64,000 nt of DNA from Myxocyprinus asiaticus (taxonomy: Eukaryota; Chordata; Actinopteri; Cypriniformes; Catostomidae), in the NCBI RefSeq assembly GCF_019703515.2, contig NC_059393.1, positions 12,984,001 to 13,048,000 on the forward strand, written 5' to 3'. This document shows, piece after piece, positions 55,301 through 62,205 of this stretch (positions are counted from its first letter, which is position 1; every line of letters begins with the position of its first letter). The position numbers and the translations under genes were made by a program. The notes under the pieces are model-generated. The model worked only from the letters and a program-made list of their open reading frames with translations, did no database searches and was not told the origin of the DNA.

Positions 55301-56364
55301 AAAGTCAGTAATTGTAATCTGATTACAAAAATGTAATGTTACACTACTTTTGACCAAAAAAAATTTCGATTACAGTAATTTAATCCGATTACAGCCAACA
55401 ATGGACACTTGGCGCAATGCAAACGCATTTACATTTTTGGGTGAACTATGCTTTTAGTTGTGGGTGAATTATTCTTTAAAGCATTTAGTTTTGTGCTTGT
55501 TAAACTAGAGGAGTAGTTAAGTAGCATGAATCTTTGTTGCGTTCATTACATCTTGTATGCTAATTGCATTATATTTTATAGCTCCTGCTGGATTCATTTA
55601 TTTATTCATTTCCTGATCAGAAATTGTCCAAACACAAGAAAAAGAAGCAGAAGAAAGAGAAGGAGGAGAAGGAAAAGAAAAAGAAGAAACGACACCACCA
55701 TCATCACCATCACAGTGATGGAGGAGGAGAGGATTCGGTGCAGAATGGCACTGTGGAGGAGGAGGAGGAGGAACCTCTTCCAGTCAGTATCTATATAAGT
55801 AGCCAATCACAGCAGAGCTAAATTAGCAATGCTGTGTCAAACTATTGTCCAAAATCTACTTTGTGCAAGTACGCAAACACTTCTTGTTCTGCAAGCTCAA
55901 TTTCAAGTGCTGTTGTGTTCTGAATTGCCAGAACCCCAGTTCATAACACAAGTGCATCTTGCATTCTTAGCGCTGCCACAAGGGATGCTATATTTTAGAA
56001 ATTGACGGAAACTGTCTTCTATGGTCGGTTTTCTCTTTCAACTACTCTCGTGAAGCAACAGTCTGAAGAGAATCTTGCTGAGTTTGTTAAAGTTGCAGTA
56101 AAAACTCTCGACATGTTTATAGCTAAGTACCTGAATAATAACACATCCAATTTAAAGGCACATACATTTGAAGGTGAGTACTTGAGTATTAAGGGTAAAG
56201 TAATGCGAGACAGGGCAATTGCAATGCATTGGCCAAACATTCACGTCTATGTTTGCGTACTTGCGCAGACTTTCTTGTTGAAGTAGACAATATATCGGTT
56301 TCACCTATTAATCGGTGATGATAGTTGCTTTTTGAAATGATCGGTTATCTGCAAAAATGTATGG

Positions 56365-56453
<89 letters not shown>

Positions 56454-58044
56454 GTGCATCTCAATAAATTACAATGTCGTGGAAAAGTTCATTTATTTCA
56501 GTAATTCAACTCAAATTGTGAAACTCGTGTATTAAATAAATTCAGTGCACACAGACTGAAGTAGTTTAAGTCTTTGGTTCTTTTAATTGTGATGATTTTG
56601 GCTCACATTTAACAAAAACCCACCAATTCACTATCTCAAAAAATTAGAATACATCATAAGACCAATAAAAAAAACATTTTTAGTGAATTGTTGGCCTTCT
56701 GGAAAGTATGTTCATTTACTGTATATGTACTCAATACTTGGTAGGGGCTCCTTTTGCTTTAATTACTGCCTCAATTCGGCGTGGCATGGAGGTGATCAGT
56801 TTGTGGCACTGCTGAGGTGGTATGGAAGCCCAGGTTTCTTTGACAGTGGCCTTCAGCTCATCTGCATTTTTTGGTCTCTTGTTTCTCATTTTCCTCTTGA
56901 CAATACCCCATAGATTCTCTATGGGGTTCAGGTCTGGTGAGTTTGCTGGCCAGTCAAGCACACCAACACCATGGTCATTTAACCAACTTTTGGTGCTTTT
57001 GGCAGTGTGGGCAGGTGCCAAATCCTGCTGGAAAATGAAATCAGCATCTTTAAAAAGCTGGTCAGCAGAAGGAAGCATGAAGTGCTCCAAAATTTCTTGA
57101 TAAACGGGTGCAGTGACTTTGGTTTTCAAAAAAACACAATGGACCAACACCAGCAGATGACACTGCACCCCAAATCATCACAGACTGTGGAAACTTAACA
57201 CTGGACTTCAAGCAACTTGGGCTATGAGCTTCTCCACCCTTCCTCCAGACTCTAGGACCTTGGTTTCCAAATGAAATACAAAACTTGCTCTCATCTGAAA
57301 AGAGGACTTTGGACCACTGGGCAACAGTCCAGTTCTTCTTCTCCTTAGCCCAGGTAAGACGCCTCCGACGTTGTCTGTGGTTCAGGAGTGGCTTAACAAG
57401 AGGAATAAGACAACTGTAGCCAAATTCCTTGACATGTCTGTGTGTGGTGGCTCTTGATGCCTTGACCCCAGCCTCAGTCCATTCCTTGTGAAGTTCCCCC
57501 AAATTCTTGAATCGATTTTGCTTGACAATCCTCATAAGGCTGCAGTTCTCTCGGTTGGTTGTGCATCTTTTTCTTCCATACTTTTTCCTTCCACTCAACT
57601 TTCTGTTAACATGCTTGGATACAGCACTCTGTGAACAGCCAGCTTCTTTGGCAATGAATGTTTGTGGCTTACCCTCCTTGTGAAGGGTGTCAATGATTGT
57701 CTTCTGGACAACTGTCAGATCAGCAGTCTTCCCCATGATTGTGTAGCCTAGTGAACCAAACTGAGAGACCATTTTGAAGGCTCAGGAAACATTTGCAGGT
57801 GTTTTTGAGTTGATTAGCTGATTGGCATGTCACCATATTCTAATTTTTTGAGATAGTGAATTGGTGGGTTTTTGTTAAATGTGAGCCAAAATCATCACAA
57901 TTAAAAGAACCAAAGACTTAAACTACTTCAGTCTGTGTGCATTGAATTTATTTAATACACGAGTTTCACAATTTGAGTTGAATTACTGAAATAAATGAAC
58001 TTTTCCACGACATTCTAATTTATTGAGATGCACCTGTATGTATA

Positions 58045-58095
<51 letters not shown>

Positions 58096-61000
58096 TTTTA
58101 TTATTATTATTATTCCTCTGTGGTCGGCATTGGAGGATTCTACAGTTAGAATGGCTTGATTCTGCCAGAATCAGAACAGCTTGAACAGCGGCCTAAAGAG
58201 GTGAAATAAAAACAATCACTGGTACCTCGTGGGGATTTACTGTATCTAAATCTTTCATCATTGACAGTATTCATCCATGTTTTTATCCTCACTTCAATGT
58301 ATATTTTGTTATTTTGATTAGAAAGTCAAGTGTTCTAAATTGAAACGAGGGCATTCAAAGAAAAATGCAACTACGTGGAAACGTGCCTCGTGAACGCATA
58401 AATCGTGTATCCAACTTATTTGTGAATAATAATAAACCTCATTCCTTTTAAAATACATATATACAAAACCCTTCATCTGTGAAATATATAGGCTTTAAAT
58501 AGATTAATTTGGTAGATAGCCTACTTAACTATAGAGTGTTATAATGCAGCCAAGTCTCCATTTCAAAATAAGAGTCCCCAGTGTGGTTCAGGCTTGATTA
58601 TAGTTTAAAATCCTCCATTTTGCGCCAAATCATATTTATTTATTTATTTTTTCGGATTATTGCGATTTTGGTTTAAGAAAAACTTGCAACTGGGATTTTA
58701 TTCATTTTGGATTCTTGTGTCTTTGCCTGTCACAGTGAGGAAAGATCAATTTTAAAAAATGATCCACCGTTTAATCTGTTATTGACCTTTTCCGCCACCG
58801 TAGTTATCGGTATCGACAAAATCCACTATCGGATGACCTCTACTTTCTAGCCTAAATGATGAAAACTAACACTTTCCCCTTAAATAATGAATTGTTACAT
58901 TGTAAATTGCTGTCATATTGGAGCTCCCCAGAGAAAATATTTGTTAATAGCTTTTATATTATTGACTCTTGTCTAATCTAACCTCCACCTCGTTTCAGCC
59001 TATGTCCAACTACTCTCTGCTGGCTGAGAACACCTACATCAAGATGGTGAGTGTGATTTCAGACATGAGTCAATCAGTTGTTTGTTTCCTCCACCAGCAT
59101 GAGCCTCAGGCTGTAATTGAGATCTTATGATGCTGAGACACTGTTGTTGGTTGTTGTATTTGCTAAATCGGCATGACTCATTGCCTTAAGTGATTCTGTT
59201 CCCTCGTCTATAAATTATGTATTGTTCCATGTGTCTCTGCATGTATGTTGTAAGATGATGGAAGATGCTGATCAGGTAACAATAGTAAATGACTACTAAC
59301 GTTGCTACTAACGTGCGGCAATGTTGACTTTAGTCAGAGTAGATGCCATATTTAATTGAAAACACTTTAAAACAAGGCTTGGAGGTCTGTTCAATATGTT
59401 GTACTATTGATTACCTCGGTTTTCAGCCAACAAAATATGCACTGTAACCGAAATATCCATATCCACTACTATATAGTATGCCAAAAACAGTACGCCAATG
59501 GAGTAGTATGTCCGAATCCTTAGTATTCATAAAACGGTAAGCAAGAAATACCTGAATGACCAACTATTTCTGGCAAGTGTGCATCGACTGGACACTTTAC
59601 GATCCCATAATCCCTTTGGAGCTGAGGAGATTTCACATTCAAAACGCTGGATTAAAAAGTACGGCGATGAACTGTAAGTGATGTGTGTGTATATATACGA
59701 AGCAAGTTGTTCCTATGCTTAAATGGCGCTTGTTTAACAAAACCAGAGTAGGGGCCTGGGTAGCTCAGTGGTAAAATACGCTGGCTACCACCCCTGGAGT
59801 TTGCTAGCTTGCTGAGTGACTCCAGCCAAGTCCCCTAAGCAAACAAATTGGCCCGGTTGCTAGAGATAGAGTCACATGGGGTAAACTCCTCGTGGTCGCT
59901 ATATTGCGGTTCATTCTCGGTGGGGCGCGTGGTGAGTTGAGCGTGGTTACCGCGGTGGATGGCGTGAAGCCTCCACAACGCGCTCAACAAGCCACGTGAT
60001 AAGATGCGCGGGTTGGCGGTCTCTGACGCGGAGTCAACTGGGATTCGTCATCCACCACCCAGATTGAGGCGAATCACTACGCAACCATGAGGACCTAAAA
60101 GCACATTGGGAATTGGGCATTCCAAATTGGGAGAAAAAAAAACAAAACAGAGTAGATTATTTTCACGGTTGTTGTTGTTACATCATTTATTCGGGTCATG
60201 GGTCAATGCCCTCATCCCCAGATGAAGTACACTGCTGTTCAAAAGTTTGGGGTCTCTTACTCATTCTTTATTATAATTTTTTTTTCTTCACATTTTAGAA
60301 TAATAGTGAAGTCATCAAAACTATGGAATAACAGAAATGGAATTATGGAAATTATGGTATGACTAAAAAAATCTAAAATCAAAAATACATTAAATTTTAG
60401 CATCTTCAAAGTAGTCACCCTTTGCCTAGAATTTACAGACATGTACTCTTGACATTTTCTCAAACAACTTCTTGAGGTATCACCCTGGGATGCTTTTTAA
60501 ACAGTATTGAAGGAGTTCCCATCTATATGCTGGGCACTTACTGGCTGCTTTTCTTTATTATTTGGTCCAAGTCATCCAATTCAAAAAAGTTTTTTTTATT
60601 TTTATAAAATTTTGGTTTTGTAATGAAATAAATTAATAAGCTGACACAATTATATTTTTGTCTTCAAATATAATTTTAACATTTAAGCATATGCCTTCAG
60701 ATCAATAGGTTTTTAAGAACATTATTTAATTATAAAATAGAGGGAACAAAAAAATGATTGCAAATAAATGTGAAGCCCAGTTGAAAAGAAGCCAGTTATC
60801 TTTACACATTTTTTTCAGTTTGTATCTGGACTTGGATTCAAATGTATTCAGACCTCTTTTTCATTAACACTAATAAAAATAAAAATAAATATTATAATTT
60901 TATTATACAATAGTTATTTATTTTAGTTGTAATTTCTCACTTTTAAAACCTTGGGGCTTTTATTTTGATAGTCCAGGAAGATATGACCTCAGTGTGTCTA

Positions 61001-62205
61001 TGTGTGTGCTAGTTCACAATAATTTAAAATGCTTTTCATTCATAATCTGGAGAAATGCTCCTCCATTTCCAACCTCAATACATGTTATAAGCAAACCGAA
61101 CTATCAAATACAGTACATACTCTGGCAGTATGTGATTTCCGATGCAGAGGTGGACTTTCCACCAGTTTAGTGGACAAAAAACTCAAAAACGTGTTGTCAA
61201 AGTTAGTCTTGTCCTTATGAACTTCACAACAGTGCGACAAATTGAACAGACTGTATATCCACCTGTCACCATTCTCATTTTTGTTCATGTCCAATTTAAT
61301 ATGCCGTCTACTCTGTTGAATGCTGTAAGACTGTTCGCCTTTGAGCTATGACTTTAAAACATTAGTTGTTAAATTGGGTGTCATTAAGGGTAATGTGGTC
61401 TTATCCTCACTCTTGTTTGAGACGCTGATGTTACAGGCCTTTTGCCATAAACTGTCTTGGATTTATCTGTATCAGTTGTCTTCATTTTAGTTTGTTTTAC
61501 GTTCTTCAGAACTCGACTGTTTTCCGTCCCATCTCTTCTAGCCTTTTCTAACAACTGGAATCTGAGTGTTGGTGTGGAGTGTATTAGTGTCTCTTTTTTT
61601 GGTTTTCTACTGCTAAATCTTCCCTTGTTGCTTCTGCAGGTGTACGATATCCAGGGCAACCACCAGGACGAGAGCAAGGTTGTAGTGTCGGTCATCTTTG
61701 AGAACAAGAGCGACAGTTTCCTCAAGTCTATGGAGTTCAACGTGCTAGATTCCCTCAATTCCAAACTGCAGCGACCGGAGGGAGCCGGACCTCATGACGG
61801 CCTCACCGTCCCCTTCCAACTGCCACCAGGTCAGAACAGCAGAATAAAAGAGCAAGATGCTGCCATAAGTGCCGTTTACTGGATTTTCGAAGGGTGATTC
61901 GATTTCAGACTTGAAAGGTGATATCTTTTTTCAGGGGTGTCAAATGAGGCCCGGTTTGTTTTCTCAGTGCAGAGTATCGTCATGCCTCAGAAACTAAAGG
62001 GAACACTCACCTTTATTGTTAAGGTGAGAAAAATCCCATTTCCAATACATTACCAATGTATGATTGATCAGTGTGAGTGGCAGTATTGTTGACCTGTGTA
62101 TTTCTGTTTCCTGGCGTAGTCAGAAGACTCCTCCACTCATGAGAAACTGGACTTCAGACTGCACTTTACATGCACGTCATACCTAATCACCACTCCCTGC
62201 TACAG
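27776..62205 (+). CDS. ap3d1: AP-3 complex subunit delta-1 (30 coding exons, 3' end missing)
   Basis: Large subunit of the AP-3 adaptor, which sorts cargo from endosomes to lysosomes, melanosomes and synaptic vesicles. Exons: 27776-27871, 35316-35411, 35876-35956, 36041-36121, 36240-36347, 36501-36630, 37114-37253, 37354-37427, 37546-37595, 37692-37741, 39632-39680, 40931-41076, 41191-41339, 41943-42173, 42711-42942, 44996-45141, 45329-45470, 45635-45706, 45873-45945, 46074-46270, 46403-46476, 49284-49437, 49977-50114, 53668-53721, 54453-54554, 55621-55782, 58999-59046, 61640-61829, 61935-62023, 62120-62205. All phases join (3440 nt, 1146 codons plus 2). Residues 1-about 620 are the adaptin HEAT trunk (starts [20 protein letters not shown]). 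Residues 620-780 hold the delta-specific region ([36 protein letters not shown]). Residues 780-1010 are a Lys/Glu hinge with a 7-His run. Residue 1010 onward is the ear ([13 protein letters not shown]). About 100 C-terminal residues lie past the window. Confidence 0.95.
28346..28377. repeat. (TG)n microsatellite
   Basis: Uninterrupted TG dinucleotides in ap3d1 intron 1, about 15 bp upstream of the terminal repeat of the element with the tandem array. Confidence 0.9.
28500..29830. repeat. 33/36-bp minisatellite array, homogeneous core
   Basis: Roughly 36 units head to tail. 28515-29260 holds about 22 units of 33 bp built on GCTTATGATGCCC and GTGCGATTCGAACAT, in sub-blocks that differ at single sites (TTCGAAC or TTCCAAC; GATGCCC or GAAGCCCC). 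29370-29730 holds ten 36-bp units with ATTAAAACACAT. About 29730-29825 holds three 33-bp units with ATTCGGACGT. Because 33 and 36 are multiples of three, long frames are open on both strands; they are repeat translations, not genes. Each 33-bp unit carries three CpG. Confidence 0.97.
29830..30300. repeat. Diverged edge of the minisatellite array
   Basis: About 12 degenerate units of the same motif (GCTTATGATGCTCAAAAAT, TTCGATTCGTACGTTCGA and variants) with variable length near 36-38 bp. They trail into the right inverted repeat. A homogeneous core with a decayed edge is what unequal exchange in a tandem array would produce. Confidence 0.85.
30340..31820. other. ap3d1 intron 1, middle part
   Basis: Non-coding. 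AATCGAATCAAATC-type words ending CAATACCCAGCCCTATT at about 31010-31090 resemble the end of another DNA element. A short TG run is at 31706-31727. Nothing else recognised. Confidence 0.45.
31825..31975. mobile_element. Short relative of the array-bearing element
   Basis: The left end TCTAGTGAGCTGCCTACC (31831 on) matches the left end at 28397. The right end AGTCTTTGTAGGTAGCTATG matches the right end near 30300. The interior is only about 60 bp and holds one array-like unit (CAGAACATGCATATGATGCC). It shows the unexpanded state of the family. Confidence 0.75.
32165..34175. repeat. Degenerate tandem repeat interrupted by a hAT-like element
   Basis: A unit of about 110-120 bp recurs with words AAGATGTGACNNGAAAACCTT, GAGAACC, TTACCTCAT and ACTGGGTTGAAAT near 32320, 32430 (resuming at 33294 after the insertion), and in part at 34110. 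The hAT-like element at 32457-33293 sits inside one unit. Other stretches here, 33400-34080, are unrecognised. Confidence 0.6.
32457..33293. mobile_element. hAT-like non-autonomous element with 8-bp duplication
   Basis: Ends GGGGCTGGGTGAT and the inverse of ATCGCCCAGCCCTA. Perfect direct repeats TGAAGAAC flank it at 32449-32456 and 33294-33301. The interior lacks a transposase frame. A partial inverted relative is at 24160-24968 in hdgfl2 intron 15. Confidence 0.87.
34180..35315. other. ap3d1 intron 1, distal part
   Basis: Non-coding, with T-rich runs at 34139-34155 and 34376-34403. Some GC-richer sequence lies at 34780-34880 without a recognisable protein. Ends at the CTTCTACAG acceptor of exon 2. 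Confidence 0.45.
37742..38179. other. ap3d1 intron 10, left flank of Tc1 relic
   Basis: Non-coding. The words AATGGCCAAACATCGCC near 37882 recur as AATGGCCAAATATCGC near 41840, suggesting a shared small repeat. No gene. Confidence 0.4.
38180..39006 (+). mobile_element. Sleeping Beauty-type Tc1 relic, internally deleted
   Basis: Starts CAGTTGAAGTCAGAAGTTTA and ends TTCTGTCTTCAACTA, flanked by TA. The left end has the inner direct repeat (GTGGGTCAGAATTTTACATA at about 38379) typical of the salmonid/cyprinid IR/DR Tc1 group. Most of the transposase N-terminal half is missing. What remains, from 38424, reads [29 protein letters not shown] and SPDLNPIEN, then breaks. Only the second Asp and the Glu region survive, so it cannot be autonomous. 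Confidence 0.9.
39007..39631. other. ap3d1 intron 10, right part
   Basis: Non-coding intron sequence between the Tc1 relic and exon 11. No repeat end or frame recognised. Confidence 0.45.
39681..40930. other. ap3d1 intron 11
   Basis: Non-coding. A TG-rich patch lies at 40331-40380. The stretch 40500-40650 begins CAGGGCTGTG and ends TACCCAACCCTAA, a likely small DNA element with diverged inverted ends. Nothing else recognised. Confidence 0.45.
41660..41715. repeat. SINE 3' tail-like fragment
   Basis: AAGTCACTTTGGATAAAAGT followed by GTCTTCTATGTGAC resembles the conserved 3' tail shared by many fish SINEs (AAGTCGCTTTGGATAAAAGC type, recalled). It is an isolated fragment in ap3d1 intron 13. 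Confidence 0.65.
42181..42250 (+). repeat. tRNA-like SINE head fragment
   Basis: GGTGTAGCCTAGTGGTTTAA resembles an A box. GGTTCAAACCC about 40 bp later resembles a B box. This is a short tRNA-derived SINE head in ap3d1 intron 14, not a functional tRNA: the acceptor arm does not pair. Confidence 0.55.
42976..43025. repeat. End fragment of the array-bearing element family
   Basis: GAAACCTAGGGAACTGCCTA then CATAGACAGGATCATTTTAG matches the left end of the elements at 28392 and 31825, followed by GGCATCAT. No right end was seen, so it is a fragment. Confidence 0.55.
43540..44380. repeat. Degenerate tandem repeat of about 83 bp in ap3d1 intron 15
   Basis: About ten head-to-tail units share GTGTGCGCTATGTATTTTTT, CTTTTTAGTTTC, GCTGTTAGCTTAGCAACAT and CTAACATCTTACCAATATT. 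Units differ by many substitutions and short indels, so the array is old and not recently homogenised. No coding potential. Confidence 0.9.
46480..49283. other. ap3d1 intron 21: degraded repeats
   Basis: 46620-47540 carries a GAAAATTCGGCCACC-type word near the left and CTGAAAATTCAG near the right, a possible aged DNA element. A compact fold-back element is at 48633-48728. The rest is AT-rich. Several short open frames lack domains. No additional ap3d1 exon was identified here. Confidence 0.45.
48633..48728. repeat. Small fold-back element (96 bp)
   Basis: TTCTCAATCTCGGTCCTGGA at the left is matched by the inverse of AGGACCTGGATTGAGAA at the right, with about 22-bp arms. Confidence 0.75.
50393..52505. 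repeat. Possible older inverted-repeat element split by a LINE
   Basis: CAGGGTTTTTCCTG at about 50393 is the rough inverse of CAGGAAAAATCCTG at about 52492. Inside each end, GGTGGCCGACG and CGGCGGCCAACG also resemble each other. LINE fragment C lies between. The spacing is long, so the two ends may be independent. Confidence 0.35.
51328..52258 (-). mobile_element. L1/Tx1-like LINE 3' end with 14-bp target-site duplication (fragment C)
   Basis: Perfect direct repeats GCGTGCTCCAGTAT lie at 51314-51327 and 52259-52272. Minus-strand reading gives the ORF2 C-terminal region ([33 protein letters not shown]) and a zinc-binding [13 protein letters not shown] motif near 51780, with frameshifts. It is the same domain order as fragments A and B but clearly diverged in sequence, so a different subfamily. 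Confidence 0.85.
52560..53420. repeat. AT-rich tandem repeat of about 155 bp in ap3d1 intron 23
   Basis: Five diverged units, each with TTATTTTTCCATA-type T-rich sequence, TTGTAAATGATGTAAAT, ACATAATACAAACATTCATA and TGGGGGTGCAATGTTTACC. The last word occurs near 52765, 52930, 53080, 53230 and 53365. Confidence 0.85.
53668..53721 (+). CDS. ap3d1: ap3d1 candidate cassette exon (54 nt)
   Basis: An isolated 54-nt open segment between TTTTCTGTTCTAG and GTCCGG encodes [18 protein letters not shown]. It is phase 0 on both sides, so it can be included or skipped without a frame change between exons 50114 and 54453. The same ASDLD-WLST motif is, from memory, part of the longer mammalian AP3D1 isoform, which supports it as a true exon and probably alternatively spliced. 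The donor is not ideal (CAG|GTCCGG). Confidence 0.75.
54579..55456. repeat. GGGATAGTTCACCC fold-back element with a nested repeat
   Basis: Starts AAAGGGATAGTTCACCCAAA and ends TTTTTGGGTGAACTATGCTT. A second inverted-repeat element, with ends AGTGTTGGGTTAGTTACTCA (about 54933) and the inverse of GATTACAGCCAACA (about 55390), is nested inside. The interior also has (G)TAATC-rich words. Intron 25 of ap3d1. Confidence 0.75.
56365..56450. repeat. (TA)n microsatellite with a TG interruption
   Basis: TA run, a short TGTGTG break, then a further TA run. It is the target tract of Tc1 copy 2; the other side resumes TG/TA repeats at 58037-58092. Confidence 0.9.
56451..58036 (-). mobile_element. Tc1/mariner transposon, copy 2, both ends intact
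   Basis: Same family as 2557-4111, in reverse orientation, inserted at TA in ap3d1 intron 26. Terminal repeats of about 200 bp at 56451-56652 and 57836-58036 begin CAGGTGCATCTCAATAAATT. The element is 31 bp longer than copy 1, of which 28 bp is the transposase segment deleted there. ATATCGG-type words on both outer flanks (56290-56345, 58800-58840) hint that it landed near or in another DNA element. Confidence 0.93.
56731..57772 (-). pseudogene. Tc1 transposase, single-base frameshift
   Basis: The minus-strand frame from 57772 runs through the HTH region and FSDESKF, then shifts at a T-run near 57128. There this copy has seven T where copy 1 has six. The following frame (to 56731) carries [12 protein letters not shown] and [12 protein letters not shown] and retains the C-terminal tail [16 protein letters not shown], ending GAPTKY. 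One base is therefore the only visible defect. It could be a true mutation or a homopolymer sequencing error. Confidence 0.9.
58093..58998. other. ap3d1 intron 26, distal part
   Basis: Non-coding. It contains ATCGGTATCGACAAAATCC near 58806, which resembles ends of the ATATCGG hAT-like family. No frame or other repeat recognised. Confidence 0.4.
59255..59275 (+). other. Candidate 21-nt ap3d1 microexon
   Basis: The segment encodes MMEDADQ in phase 0, flanked by TTGTAAG and GTAACA. It sits between exon 27 (ends 59046) and exon 28 (starts 61640), both phase 0 at the junction, so inclusion would keep the frame. The acceptor tract is weak, and no mammalian counterpart is recalled. This is a candidate only. 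Confidence 0.3.
59751..60140 (+). repeat. tRNA-derived SINE, plus orientation
   Basis: Starts GGGGCCTGGGTAGCTCAGTG (A box) and ends in GGGAGAAAAAAAAA. The target duplication AACAAAACCAGAGTA (59736-59750) against AACAAAACAGAGTA (60141-60154) brackets it. It matches, on the other strand, the copy at 21155-21597. The body has the same ordered blocks, including GTGGTCGCTAT and CCACGTGATAAGATGCGCGG. Confidence 0.88.
60225..61639. repeat. ap3d1 intron 27, DNA-element remnant then unrecognised
   Basis: 60225-60590 begins CACTGCTGTTCAAAAGTTTG and holds AAAGTAGTCACCCTTTGCCT, words recalled from an abundant fish DNA transposon group. The transposase is not readable. The remainder to 61639 is AT-rich and non-coding apart from the acceptor tract of exon 28. 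Confidence 0.55.

Noticed and set aside
61029..61350. Short plus and minus frames in ap3d1 intron 27
   Set aside because: No splice context, no domain and no homology recalled.
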